This document shows positions 6,851-12,189 of a stretch of 28,513 nucleotides of DNA, one piece after another. Positions within the stretch are counted from its first letter, which is position 1; each line of letters opens with the position of its first letter. This stretch comes from Furfurilactobacillus entadae (GTDB taxonomy: Bacteria; Bacillota; Bacilli; Lactobacillales; Lactobacillaceae), in contig NZ_BQXN01000027.1 in the NCBI RefSeq assembly GCF_045862745.1, positions 1 through 28,513 of the forward strand, written 5' to 3'. The notes under the pieces were generated by a model that did not search any database, was not told where the DNA came from, and saw only the letters and a list, made by a program, of their open reading frames with translations. A program made the translations under genes and the position numbers.

Positions 6851-7338
6851 ATTCACCAACGGCATTGAATAAGAGCGGTAAAAAGATTGAGAAGTGGGGT
6901 CAGAAGTTCGATAGCCAAAAGGAACTGGATTTCTATGAGCGTTTCATTAAGGACCAGGTAGCTTCTGATCGTGTATCAGTTCATCCACGGTTTGTGCTCG
7001 CTGATAAGAAGCAGGTTGAACAGGGAGCGGTTATTAGCGGTATTCGGTATACACCAGATTTTGTGATCTATGACGACTTCATGCACATCCTGCACGTTTA
7101 CGACGTTAAGAATTCGTTTGGTGTGTATGGAATCGATAATGGTAACCGATTGACGTTTCGCTTGTTCGCTATGCAGACTGGGGTACCAGTTGAGGCTGTG
7201 GTGGTCCGCAAACATGATTTTAAAGCTGCATGTATTGGTGTAACTAAGCAGCTGAATCTGAGCGGTCAGGCTAAGACGCCAAGTCCAATTGTTCGAAGTG
7301 ACGTTTTTTATAACTGGAAAGAGGCGACTAACTATTGA
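6847..7338 (+). CDS. DUF1064 family PD-(D/E)XK-like nuclease
   Basis: A 163-residue protein of the DUF1064 family, related to the PD-(D/E)XK nuclease fold. Likely active-site residues are E26 (in SQKELDFYERF), D71 (YTPDFVIYDD) and D86-x-K88 (VYDVKNSFG), in the right order. It probably cuts branched or other DNA structures during phage replication and may stand in for a Holliday junction resolvase; no RusA is present in the window. The start follows AAAGGAGAA. Confidence 0.8.
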   Translation: MNSPTALNKSGKKIEKWGQKFDSQKELDFYERFIKDQVASDRVSVHPRFVLADKKQVEQGAVISGIRYTPDFVIYDDFMHILHVYDVKNSFGVYGIDNGNRLTFRLFAMQTGVPVEAVVVRKHDFKAACIGVTKQLNLSGQAKTPSPIVRSDVFYNWKEATNY

Positions 7339-7616
7339 TTGAACGGAAGATGAGACCAGTGGAACATGAACGGTGCCGAACAGCCTATTTTAACTTCTTG
7401 GCCGATGGTTTGAAGGACCATGGCGGCGATATGTGGCGGACTATCATTTGGGCTAACAACATCTTAATCAAGCTGGATGTAGGTCATGCCCGTGGTGAAT
7501 CATACTATTTGATTAAGTCTAAGAAGGGATTAAGCGTGGCTGAAAAAAACAAGATTATGTATGAATTGTTGTTGATGGGAGGCGCTAGTGATGAAACAAC
7601 ATCTGAGCTCAAATGA
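7335..7616 (+). CDS. Uncharacterised phage protein (93 aa)
   Basis: Starts with TTG 7335, overlapping the DUF1064 stop (TTGA), behind GAGGCG; ATG 7350 is the alternative and would drop five residues. A mainly helical, moderately basic protein with TAYFNFLADGLKDHGGDMWR and SYYLIKSKKGLSVAEKNKIM. Family not recognised. The 3' end overlaps the next gene by 26 bases. Confidence 0.6.
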   Translation: MIERKMRPVEHERCRTAYFNFLADGLKDHGGDMWRTIIWANNILIKLDVGHARGESYYLIKSKKGLSVAEKNKIMYELLLMGGASDETTSELK

Positions 7617-7884
7617 ACAAGAAACTATCTTGTCTATTGATGGCGAAAAGAAGCGTTGGCATATTTATACCTCCCGAAGTTTGGACTTCAAAAAATACAG
7701 TTCTGTATTAGAAAATCAGAAAATAACGCGATATGATGACGGACAAGTTATGAGTATCGAAGGGGACTTAAAAGAAAGTTGGTACATCCCCAAACCACGT
7801 GAACATAAAAAACGTGAACTAACTGATGAACAACGCGCCGAGTTAGTGGAGCGTGGCAGACATCTATCGCAGAGTCGCGTTTAA
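7591..7884 (+). CDS. Uncharacterised phage protein (97 aa)
   Basis: ATG 7591 has GGGAGG at 8 bases; GTG 7588 is also possible. The N-terminal half looks like a small beta domain (ILSIDGEKKRWHIYTSRSLDF, ITRYDDGQVMSIEGDL), followed by a basic, probably unstructured tail with helical end (DEQRAELVERGRHLSQSRV). Small proteins of this plan occur in lactobacillus phage early regions without known function. After it the first clear intergenic gap of the operon begins. Confidence 0.6.
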   Translation: MKQHLSSNEQETILSIDGEKKRWHIYTSRSLDFKKYSSVLENQKITRYDDGQVMSIEGDLKESWYIPKPREHKKRELTDEQRAELVERGRHLSQSRV

Positions 7885-7956
7885 GGCTAGAAATTAAAGT
7901 AATTACGTTGATTACTCGACATCAAATCTATTTCGGGTGTATTTACCCACAAAATA

Positions 7957-7980
7957 AAACAGCCGCTCTAAACGCTGTTT
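7957..7980 (-). terminator. Hairpin, weak minus-strand terminator candidate
   Basis: AAACAGC (7957-7963) pairs with GCTGTTT (7974-7980) around a 10-base loop. On the plus strand it is not followed by T, but on the minus strand the stem runs into TTTTATTTT. No minus-strand promoter is visible downstream of it. It lies in the 123-base gap 7885-8007, which otherwise holds only a short GGGT/ACCC hairpin and the ribosome site of the next gene. Confidence 0.3.
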
Positions 7981-8007
7981 AGAAGCAGGCTATGGAGGAA
8001 AGAAATC

Positions 8008-8262
8008 ATGGCAGAATTAAAGGACAACAGTTTTTCATTCAAAGGCGAATTAGCAAACGTACAATTCAAAACACGCAAAGATGGCAAAATCGCTGTACTA
8101 CGTGTTGAAGCGCCAACACAAGATTTATCTGCCGAAGTCGCTGCGCTAGTTCAAGCACAAGGCTCATCTGTTGGAATCACGATGATGCCAGCACAGACTG
8201 AACTTGATACCGATGGTGACGAAGCGGACGGGCAAACCGAGTTAGATGGGATGGGAAAATAA
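8008..8262 (+). CDS. Uncharacterised small protein (84 aa)
   Basis: Good start after GGAGGAAAG. The first 60 residues form a predicted beta-rich domain (NSFSFKGELANVQFKTRKDGKIAVLRVE, SSVGITMMPAQ) and the end is acidic and Gly-rich (ELDTDGDEADGQTELDG). Function unknown. The stop overlaps the next start (TAATG). Confidence 0.65.
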   Translation: MAELKDNSFSFKGELANVQFKTRKDGKIAVLRVEAPTQDLSAEVAALVQAQGSSVGITMMPAQTELDTDGDEADGQTELDGMGK

Positions 8263-8816
8263 TGTATAAAAGGGGTAGAAGTCTAGCACCGAAGATACCA
8301 AAACGTGGTTCACAGGCACCAAGTGTTAATCCGGGGCAAAATAAAGATGTTTCGAAGATCACACGATTGCGCTTAACGGATTTTCCCGAATTGAACGATG
8401 TAGATGGATTGAAGAAATCGAAAGCATATGGCAGTGTTCTCTCATATTCAGATGGCGTCAGTCTTGGTGACGTCGTTGATAAGCTGGTCGAACTTTCAGG
8501 TGAAAGCAAGAAGGTCAAAGCCAAGCAAAGACAGAACGACATTGATGCATTTTGGAAAGAACTAAAGCCTCATTTGCAGCATGCGTATATCACATGTGTC
8601 ACCACATACACAGTAGAAGGCATTGGTACTAGGTGGATGTTGACTATGGGAACCGGGCATCACAAGGATGGATACTTAGTCATTCACTGTTTAGATGGAT
8701 CAATTGTTACTATGCAATCAGAAAATGTAACTGGGACAAATAGTTATGTTTTGACCAAAGAACATTTGACTGCATTATGGGACGAGCTTCATACAGATAA
8801 GGAAGTGACACAGTGA
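8262..8816 (+). CDS. Uncharacterised phage protein (184 aa)
   Basis: The N-terminus is basic and proline-rich (MYKRGRSLAPKIPKRGS), probably disordered. The centre has a helical, lysine-rich piece (KKVKAKQRQNDIDAFWKELKPHL) and the C-terminal third reads as a beta domain (TTYTVEGIGTRWMLTMGTG, YLVIHCLDGSIVTM). No known family. It is tightly coupled to neighbours on both sides. Its size, context and lack of paralogues in the window suggest accessory function only. Confidence 0.65.
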   Translation: MYKRGRSLAPKIPKRGSQAPSVNPGQNKDVSKITRLRLTDFPELNDVDGLKKSKAYGSVLSYSDGVSLGDVVDKLVELSGESKKVKAKQRQNDIDAFWKELKPHLQHAYITCVTTYTVEGIGTRWMLTMGTGHHKDGYLVIHCLDGSIVTMQSENVTGTNSYVLTKEHLTALWDELHTDKEVTQ

Positions 8817-9118
8817 AGAAGGAAGAGATAGACACGATGTCTTTTAACAAGTTTATCCGCTTACTCGTTTCACTTTTCCTAGTTTGGTGGCTTGCTGGTT
8901 TTGTACTATCCGTTGGTTGGAATTGGTTCATCACACCACTTTTCAAGTTGCCAAGTTTAAACGTACCGATCGCAACTGGATTGTACACTTTGATTAATTT
9001 CGTATTGCCTACTAATCAGGAGTCGGAAGATAAGTCATCGCTTGAATTGATTGTTGGCTCAGTGACAATGTGTCTGGCGGCCTTGATAATGTTCTGGGTA
9101 TGCCATCAAGTTATCTAA
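8813..9118 (+). CDS. Membrane protein (101 aa)
   Basis: GTG 8813 overlaps the previous stop; ATG 8837 (MSFNKFIRLL) behind GGAAGAG is an alternative. Hydrophobic segments at about residues 16-36 (LVSLFLVWWLAGFVLSVGW) and 80-97 (VGSVTMCLAALIMFWVC), with a weaker one near 52-65, give two or three passes. The last early gene before the regulatory gap. Host-takeover roles such as superinfection exclusion are possible but unsupported. Confidence 0.6.
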   Translation: MKKEEIDTMSFNKFIRLLVSLFLVWWLAGFVLSVGWNWFITPLFKLPSLNVPIATGLYTLINFVLPTNQESEDKSSLELIVGSVTMCLAALIMFWVCHQVI

Positions 9119-9134
9119 CAAGTTGCGACTAATT

Positions 9135-9167
9135 AAAAAAAGCCGCATCCCCAAACGAGGAAGCGAC
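9135..9167 (-). terminator. Minus-strand intrinsic terminator
   Basis: Arms 9157-9167 and 9142-9152 pair around the loop GTTT and are followed on the minus strand by seven T (complement of A 9135-9141). Eleven positions pair with one T:T mismatch. Two of the pairs are G-U only in minus-strand RNA (C-A mismatches on the plus strand), which indicates that the minus-strand RNA is the selected form. Confidence 0.7.
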
Positions 9168-9187
9168 CTTTGCTCAATGAACTCAAC
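9135..9187 (-). ncRNA. Candidate antisense small RNA (~52 nt) opposite the ArpU leader
   Basis: On the minus strand, a promoter (TTCACA, 18 bases, TATAAT) is followed about 6 bases later by a short leader and then by an intrinsic terminator ending in T7. The implied transcript starts near 9187 and ends near 9135. All annotated genes are on the plus strand, so a lone minus-strand promoter plus terminator is unexpected. The transcript is fully complementary to the leader of the late regulator gene and covers its inverted copy of the ribosome site. Inferred from sequence only. Confidence 0.55.
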
Positions 9188-9205
9188 AACTCATTATAGC
9201 AAAGG
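9167..9205 (+). promoter_or_regulatory. Stem-loop that can mask the ribosome site of the late regulator
   Basis: CCTTTGCT (9167-9174) is the exact complement of AGCAAAGG (9198-9205), the Shine-Dalgarno region of the next gene; inner ATGA (9177-9180) and TCAT (9191-9194) add four pairs. In plus-strand mRNA this hairpin would hide the ribosome site. Folding is predicted from complementarity only. Confidence 0.5.
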
Positions 9206-9222
9206 ATGGCGGTTGATGTGAA
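9193..9222 (-). promoter_or_regulatory. Minus-strand sigma-A-type promoter
   Basis: Minus-strand TATAAT (complement 9193-9198) with TTCACA (complement 9217-9222) 18 bases upstream: a perfect -10 and a one-mismatch -35. The -35 overlaps the proposed GTG start of the ArpU-like gene, so occupancy could also block the plus-strand gene. Confidence 0.55.
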
Positions 9223-9628
9223 TGAGGATGCGGTGATTAAGGCAGCCAAGAAGGAATTAAACAAATGTGGCCGACTAATGCGGCAAGCAGGTAAACGAAT
9301 GTCAGAACTAAAGTCACCAGTATTTGATTCACAGCCCAAGTCACCATCCGTTACTAACCACACGGAAGAACGTATGGTACGACGAATTGACGCTGAGGAA
9401 GAACTGCGAGACATTTTACTGGCAATCAACTTGTGCGATAACTTGAGTAAAAACATTTTGTTCAGCTTGTACGTTGATCCATCTGAACCAAATGATACGG
9501 ACGTGATGACTGAATTAGGGTTATCGGAACGGCCATATTATCGATACAAACGGCGTGCTTTATATCGTTTTGCAGAAGGGTTTCGTTACGGTGAAATCTT
9601 CGAAGCTGAAAAAATGGTCAGGATTTAG
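9218..9628 (+). CDS. ArpU-like late transcription regulator (second copy)
   Basis: A member of the ArpU/RinA-like regulators that sit just before packaging genes in Gram-positive phages and switch on late transcription. N-terminal VNEDAVIKAAKKELNKC and KSPVFDSQPKSPSV, then a helical middle, and a C-terminal helix-turn-helix-like part (DVMTELGLSERPYYRYKRRALYRFAEGF). I prefer GTG 9218 (136 residues), because AAAGGA lies 11 bases upstream, whereas ATG 9206 would have the ribosome site touching it; ATG 9206 adds MAVD. The leader holds a masking stem-loop and an opposing promoter, so expression is probably controlled after transcription. It differs clearly from the ArpU-like gene at 6100. Confidence 0.8.
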   Translation: MNEDAVIKAAKKELNKCGRLMRQAGKRMSELKSPVFDSQPKSPSVTNHTEERMVRRIDAEEELRDILLAINLCDNLSKNILFSLYVDPSEPNDTDVMTELGLSERPYYRYKRRALYRFAEGFRYGEIFEAEKMVRI

Positions 9629-9715
9629 GCAGATAATCGGCAGTAAATCGACAGGCACAGGCTAGTTTTGGGGGTTATATTGGTAACATGCCAAAGCAGC
9701 GAAAACCTTCGATTT

Positions 9716-9784
9716 CTTGTACCTGATGGCAACAGGTGCCGTGATAGGACGTATGGGTGGTTCGATTCCACCACACGGTATAAG
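9716..9784 (+). tRNA. tRNA-like element 1 (abnormal, likely not a standard tRNA)
   Basis: An 8-bp outer stem (CTTGTACC with GGTATAAG) encloses a possible D-stem (ATGG/CCGT), a very short middle hairpin (ATA/TAT) and a perfect T-arm GGTGG-TTCGATT-CCACC. Four extra bases (ACAC) separate T-arm and outer stem, and there is no normal anticodon arm. A second fold pairs TGCCGTG with CACGGTA. It could be a decayed tRNA or a tRNA mimic. Confidence 0.35.
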
Positions 9785-9808
9785 TGCAGATAGCAACACC
9801 AGCCCTGT

Positions 9809-9943
9809 CTGCACATGTGAACTGAATCCATGNNNNNNNNNNNNNNNNNNNNNNNNNNNNNNNNNNNNNNNNNNNNNNNNNNNNNNNNNNNNNNNNNNNN
9901 NNNNNNNNNNNNNNNNNNNCTGCACATGTGAACTGAATCCATG
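9809..9943. other. Assembly gap (87 N) flanked by identical 24-bp copies
   Basis: The 24 bases before the N run (9809-9832, starting CTGCACATGTG) are repeated exactly right after it (9920-9943). This is what an unmerged contig overlap looks like. A real tandem repeat around a collapsed region is the alternative. The gap lies in non-coding DNA between tRNA-like elements 1 and 2. Confidence 0.9.
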
Positions 9944-9953
9944 GCAGGTGCAC

Positions 9954-10001
9954 GACCCATGCAGTATGGGTGACTACAACCCGTGTAGTATGGGTGATTA
10001 C
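9954..10001 (+). repeat. Two tandem 24-bp hairpin units
   Basis: Two adjacent 24-bp units (9954-9977, 9978-10001) match at 20 of 24 positions and share AGTATGGGTGAYTAC. Each can fold ACCCRT against ATGGGT around a 5-base loop; the A-to-G change in the second unit turns an A-U pair into G-U, so pairing is kept. Function unknown. The look is loosely like a CRISPR repeat, but no spacer separates the units. Confidence 0.6.
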
Positions 10002-10055
10002 TACCGATTATCGCTTGTCGTTATAGTAGCGGAAGGGAGCTGGTGCCCTGTGCAT

Positions 10056-10143
10056 GCAACCCGTAGCTCAGTCGGTAGAGCATTTAAACAGTAGGTAACT
10101 CATGATTACCGAGAGGTCGCAGGTTCGAATCCTGCCGGTTGCA
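10056..10143 (+). tRNA. tRNA-like element 2, CAT anticodon (Met-like), abnormal
   Basis: Acceptor GCAACC...GGTTGC, with one extra C before the G that pairs at the stem base, and outward extension to an 8-bp ATGCAACC/GGTTGCAT stem. The D-arm GCTC-AGTCGGTA-GAGC and T-arm GCAGG-TTCGAAT-CCTGC are textbook. The anticodon arm GGTAA-CTCATGA-TTACC has U33 and anticodon CAT, but sits behind a 12-base linker instead of one base, and the variable region is 8 bases. No CCA is encoded. Probably a tRNA relative with an insertion; whether it is charged is unknown. Confidence 0.55.
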
Positions 10144-10236
10144 TAGGCACATTTAGTGCCGAGACTTGTACAAGTTCCAGTAAAGTGGCTGCTAAGCGGT
10201 CGATCGCAAACAACGGCGATCTGGAAAACAGTTGTT

Positions 10237-10341
10237 GTCACCGTGGCGGAATAGGTAGACGCTAGGTCTGTATGATGCTCGGTTATATAGATACGATAGT
10301 TACTCTTAACTAATGTGAGGTGCAAATCCCTACCGGTGACA
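10237..10341 (+). tRNA. tRNA-like element 3, class II (Leu/Ser-like), abnormal
   Basis: A perfect acceptor GTCACCG/CGGTGAC (8 bp if the flanking T/A pair is counted), TG, then a Leu-type D-arm GCGGAATAGGTAGACGC. The variable arm TAGTTA-CTCT-TAACTA is a clean class II hairpin. The T-arm (TGAGG-TGCAAAT-CCCTA) has one mismatch and one surplus base pair outside. The anticodon region is about 14 bases too long and folds as a 9-bp stem (10267-10275 with 10283-10291) with loop TGCTCGG, which lacks U33. No anticodon can be named. Confidence 0.45.
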
Positions 10342-10403
10342 TCGTGCGCTTTAAACTTAACCAATAAGGATGCAGGAACATCCAATGCGCAGTTAACATT
10401 ATT

Positions 10404-10466
10404 AAACGGCCACCTTGTGTGGCATTACATAATAGGCGGTTAGTCATAACGACTGGCCGTTTTTTT
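10404..10466 (+). terminator. Intrinsic terminator with an alternative long stem
   Basis: GGCGGTTAGTC (10435-10445) pairs with GACTGGCCGTT (10451-10461) around ATAAC, followed by a T run to 10466: a strong terminator after the tRNA-like cluster. The same 3' arm can instead pair with AAACGGCCA (10404-10412), giving a mutually exclusive fold, and GCCAC/GTGGC forms a small hairpin between. It should stop transcripts from the early/tRNA-like region before the packaging operon. Confidence 0.75.
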
Positions 10467-10494
10467 GATGCGGCAGAAACGCAGAGGAGTACAG

Positions 10495-10767
10495 ATGGTT
10501 AAGACGACAGGCAAGGACGAACAGAAAGATAAAATGACACCCGAAGAAGTAACTGCAATGGTTAAAGACAATATTAGTAAAGAGACCAATGCATTACTAG
10601 ACCAGCTACACTGTTCGCTAAAACAGTTCGCTAAAGAGATTGGGACTACAAAACAAACAGTGCAACTGATTCTTGGCAATAACCATAAGCTCAAGCGTAA
10701 TTGGTATGAGGCAGTTGAGATCAAACTTAAGGAGATTGCAGAAAAGAATGGGGCGAAACTCTCATGA
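10495..10767 (+). CDS. Small helix-turn-helix DNA-binding protein (90 aa)
   Basis: ATG 10495 follows GAGGAG at 5 bases. The first 30 residues are charged (KTTGKDEQKDKMTPEEV). A helix-turn-helix lies at about 42-66 (LKQFAKEIGTTKQTVQLILG), Cro/repressor-like, followed by a basic helix (KLKRNWYEAVEIKLKEIAEK). It directly follows the terminator and precedes the HNH and terminase genes, so it may control the packaging operon. Phage small HTH proteins of this kind have varied roles; DNA target unknown. Confidence 0.65.
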   Translation: MVKTTGKDEQKDKMTPEEVTAMVKDNISKETNALLDQLHCSLKQFAKEIGTTKQTVQLILGNNHKLKRNWYEAVEIKLKEIAEKNGAKLS

Positions 10768-10854
10768 CTAAACGACATAACTAAGTTGAACAAAGCAGAG
10801 CGCGAGTGGCTATTACATTTTGTGTAACAACCTAAATTAACAGGAGGTGGCGAT

Positions 10855-11064
10855 ATGAAGCATAGACGACGTTGTTATCACACACAATCAGGCGTGAATT
10901 ACCTAAGTAAAATTGAAGCATTGTACGGAAGTGGTGAGGCTATGTACTACCGTGAGGGTGATCCATACACACAGGTGTCACCACAGTATGTGAGAGCTGT
11001 GGAAGGATACCAACAGTTCAGGAAGTTCTATCAACCTAGATCGGTGATCAGCACATGCCGGTAA
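10855..11064 (+). CDS. Uncharacterised small protein (69 aa)
   Basis: A very strong ribosome site (AGGAGGTGGCG) precedes the ATG. The peptide is basic and aromatic-rich (MKHRRRCYHTQSG, PQYVRAVEGYQQFRKFYQPR). No family recognised. It overlaps the HNH gene (TAATG at 11062), so coupling to the packaging endonuclease is likely. Confidence 0.6.
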   Translation: MKHRRRCYHTQSGVNYLSKIEALYGSGEAMYYREGDPYTQVSPQYVRAVEGYQQFRKFYQPRSVISTCR

Positions 11065-11600
11065 TGAGAGTATGCAAGGCTGCTGGATGTCATAGGTCAG
11101 TGAGTGCGGATCAAGAGAACCCATACTGTAGTGAACATGCACAGTACTACCGTAAGCAACCAGTACACAAGAGTGCACAAGGTAAGCGTAGGTATAGTCA
11201 GTACAACAAGTATCGTCGAGATAAGGAAGCTAATGCTTTCTATCATGACAAACACTGGTCACACCTAAGCGTTCGACTAAAGCGAGAAGCATACTTCACC
11301 TGTGAATGTTGTGGTCATACCTATGACAAGTCAGGGTACCTAGTGGTTGATCACATTACGCCAAGACGAGTGGACAAGCGCAAGCAACTAGACACTGATA
11401 ACCTGTGGGTCATCTGTAAGAGGTGTCACTATTGGAAAGGTGAATTAGAGAAAGAAATCTACAAACCTAAGGCGACATTTGAGAATCTAGATGCGTCAAA
11501 AAAATGGGACAAAGATAAATGTCAAAAATGGATTTTGCAAAAAGAATCTCATTCGAAATCCGGACGCTCGGATGAAAAAGGGGCCCGCCCCCTTAACTAA
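11055..11600 (+). CDS. HNH endonuclease next to terminase
   Basis: A 181-residue HNH nuclease. Zinc ligands CECC (in FTCECCGHTY) and CKRC (VICKRCHYWKG) frame the catalytic VVDHITPRR and DTDNLW motifs in the correct HNH order. An N-terminal Cys/His cluster (VCKAAGCHR, NPYCSEHAQYY) suggests a second zinc site. In cos phages such as HK97, this protein beside terminase is needed for cutting genome ends. Start 11055 has no strong ribosome site; ATG 11064 overlaps the previous stop and is equally possible. The 3' end contains AAGGGGCCCGCCCCCTT, a GC-rich inverted repeat close to the expected cos region. Confidence 0.9.
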   Translation: MPVMRVCKAAGCHRSVSADQENPYCSEHAQYYRKQPVHKSAQGKRRYSQYNKYRRDKEANAFYHDKHWSHLSVRLKREAYFTCECCGHTYDKSGYLVVDHITPRRVDKRKQLDTDNLWVICKRCHYWKGELEKEIYKPKATFENLDASKKWDKDKCQKWILQKESHSKSGRSDEKGARPLN

Positions 11601-11634
11601 ATGAGAGAGCTCACACATGTGCGTCTCGCTCTCT
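11582..11634 (+). other. Candidate cos region with inverted repeats
   Basis: Between HNH and small terminase lie a GC-rich stretch (GGCCCGCCCCCTT) and an inverted repeat AGAGAGC (11604-11610) / GCTCTCT (11628-11634) around the palindrome CACATGTG. Cos sites of HK97-like phages with this gene order usually lie here. The cut position cannot be read from sequence. Confidence 0.35.
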
Positions 11635-11664
11635 GAAAATGCAGTAATTAAAAACTTTTGAAAT

Positions 11665-11679
11665 GGGGGTGCTCATACG
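11665..11679 (+). promoter_or_regulatory. Ribosome site and ACG start of the small terminase
   Basis: GGGGGTG (11665-11671) lies 5 bases before ACG 11677 in the terminase frame. A stop at 11659-11661 closes the frame upstream and no ATG, GTG or TTG occurs before GTG 11719, which has no ribosome site. ACG gives a start reading TANTRHAGRKKNLSVTDN, a basic N-terminus typical of the family. Confidence 0.55.
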
Positions 11680-12189
11680 GCTAATACACGACATGCTGGG
11701 CGAAAGAAAAACCTGTCTGTGACTGATAACACTAGAGCTGACCAGCGAAGGAAGGGAGAGGCCTTTAAGGACGCTCAAGACGAAATTAAAGACTTACAGC
11801 TAACACCACCGGCTTATTTAGACCGTGTTTCAAAACAGTTATGGCGAGAAATCGTTCCTGAATTGTCAAAGCTCGGTTTGCTGAAACAAGTCGATAAAGT
11901 AAACCTTGAATTGTACTGTCAAACGTATTCAATTTATCGAACAGCGGTTGATAGTCTTGTTGAAAACAACAACGGGTATGTTGTAAATGAGAGCGGTATT
12001 CCGATTAAGAAGGGTCCGCAAATCATGGTTATTAGCGACTGTGCAAGAACGCTAAAAGCACTTGGCGCTGATCTTGGATTGAACTTTGATTCCAGAGAAG
12101 AACAGGTAACGGTTGTTAGGGCGTCAGAAAATAAAATAACCAGACTACAAGAAGCAAAGAGGGCAATTGATGTTGGTGCACAAGTATAA
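11677..12189 (+). CDS. terS: Terminase small subunit (P27 family)
   Basis: The DNA-recognition subunit of the packaging motor. From ACG it is 170 residues, starting with a basic tail (ANTRHAGRKKN). The body has PPAYLDRVSKQLWREIVPELSKLGLL, the P27/Terminase_4 signature, then CQTYSIYRTAVDSLVENN, KKGPQIMVISDCARTLKALGADLGL and a helical end. It binds the cos region and recruits the large subunit encoded next; the genes overlap by 20 bases. A conventional reading would start at GTG 11719 and lose 14 residues. Small-terminase identity is certain from family pattern and neighbours; the ACG start is an inference. Confidence 0.85.
   Translation, partial: TANTRHAGRKKNLSVTDNTRADQRRKGEAFKDAQDEIKDLQLTPPAYLDRVSKQLWREIVPELSKLGLLKQVDKVNLELYCQTYSIYRTAVDSLVENNNGYVVNESGIPIKKGPQIMVISDCARTLKALGADLGLNFDSREEQVTVVRASENKITRLQEAKRAIDVGAQV

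Noticed and set aside
9661..9715. A fourth tRNA-like fold just before element 1
   Set aside because: TTGG/CCAA and GAAA/TTTC hairpins exist and a TTCGATT string occurs, but the string has no T-stem and no outer stem closes the structure.
9721..9737. Hairpin ACCTG-ATGGCAA-CAGGT read as an Ala (GGC) anticodon arm
   Set aside because: It has U33 and a 7-base loop, but it conflicts with the better 8-bp outer stem of element 1 and leaves no D-arm in front.
9954..10001. A CRISPR array
   Set aside because: The two units touch each other; there is no spacer, no third copy, no leader and no cas gene.
9625..10094. Open frames on both strands crossing the 87-N gap
   Set aside because: They read through N, lack ribosome sites and lie over the tRNA-like region; they are artefacts of translating an unknown stretch.
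9813..11621. The shared palindrome CACATGTG near the first gap and in the cos candidate
   Set aside because: An 8-base palindrome occurring a few times in 28 kb is expected by chance; no longer identity surrounds it.
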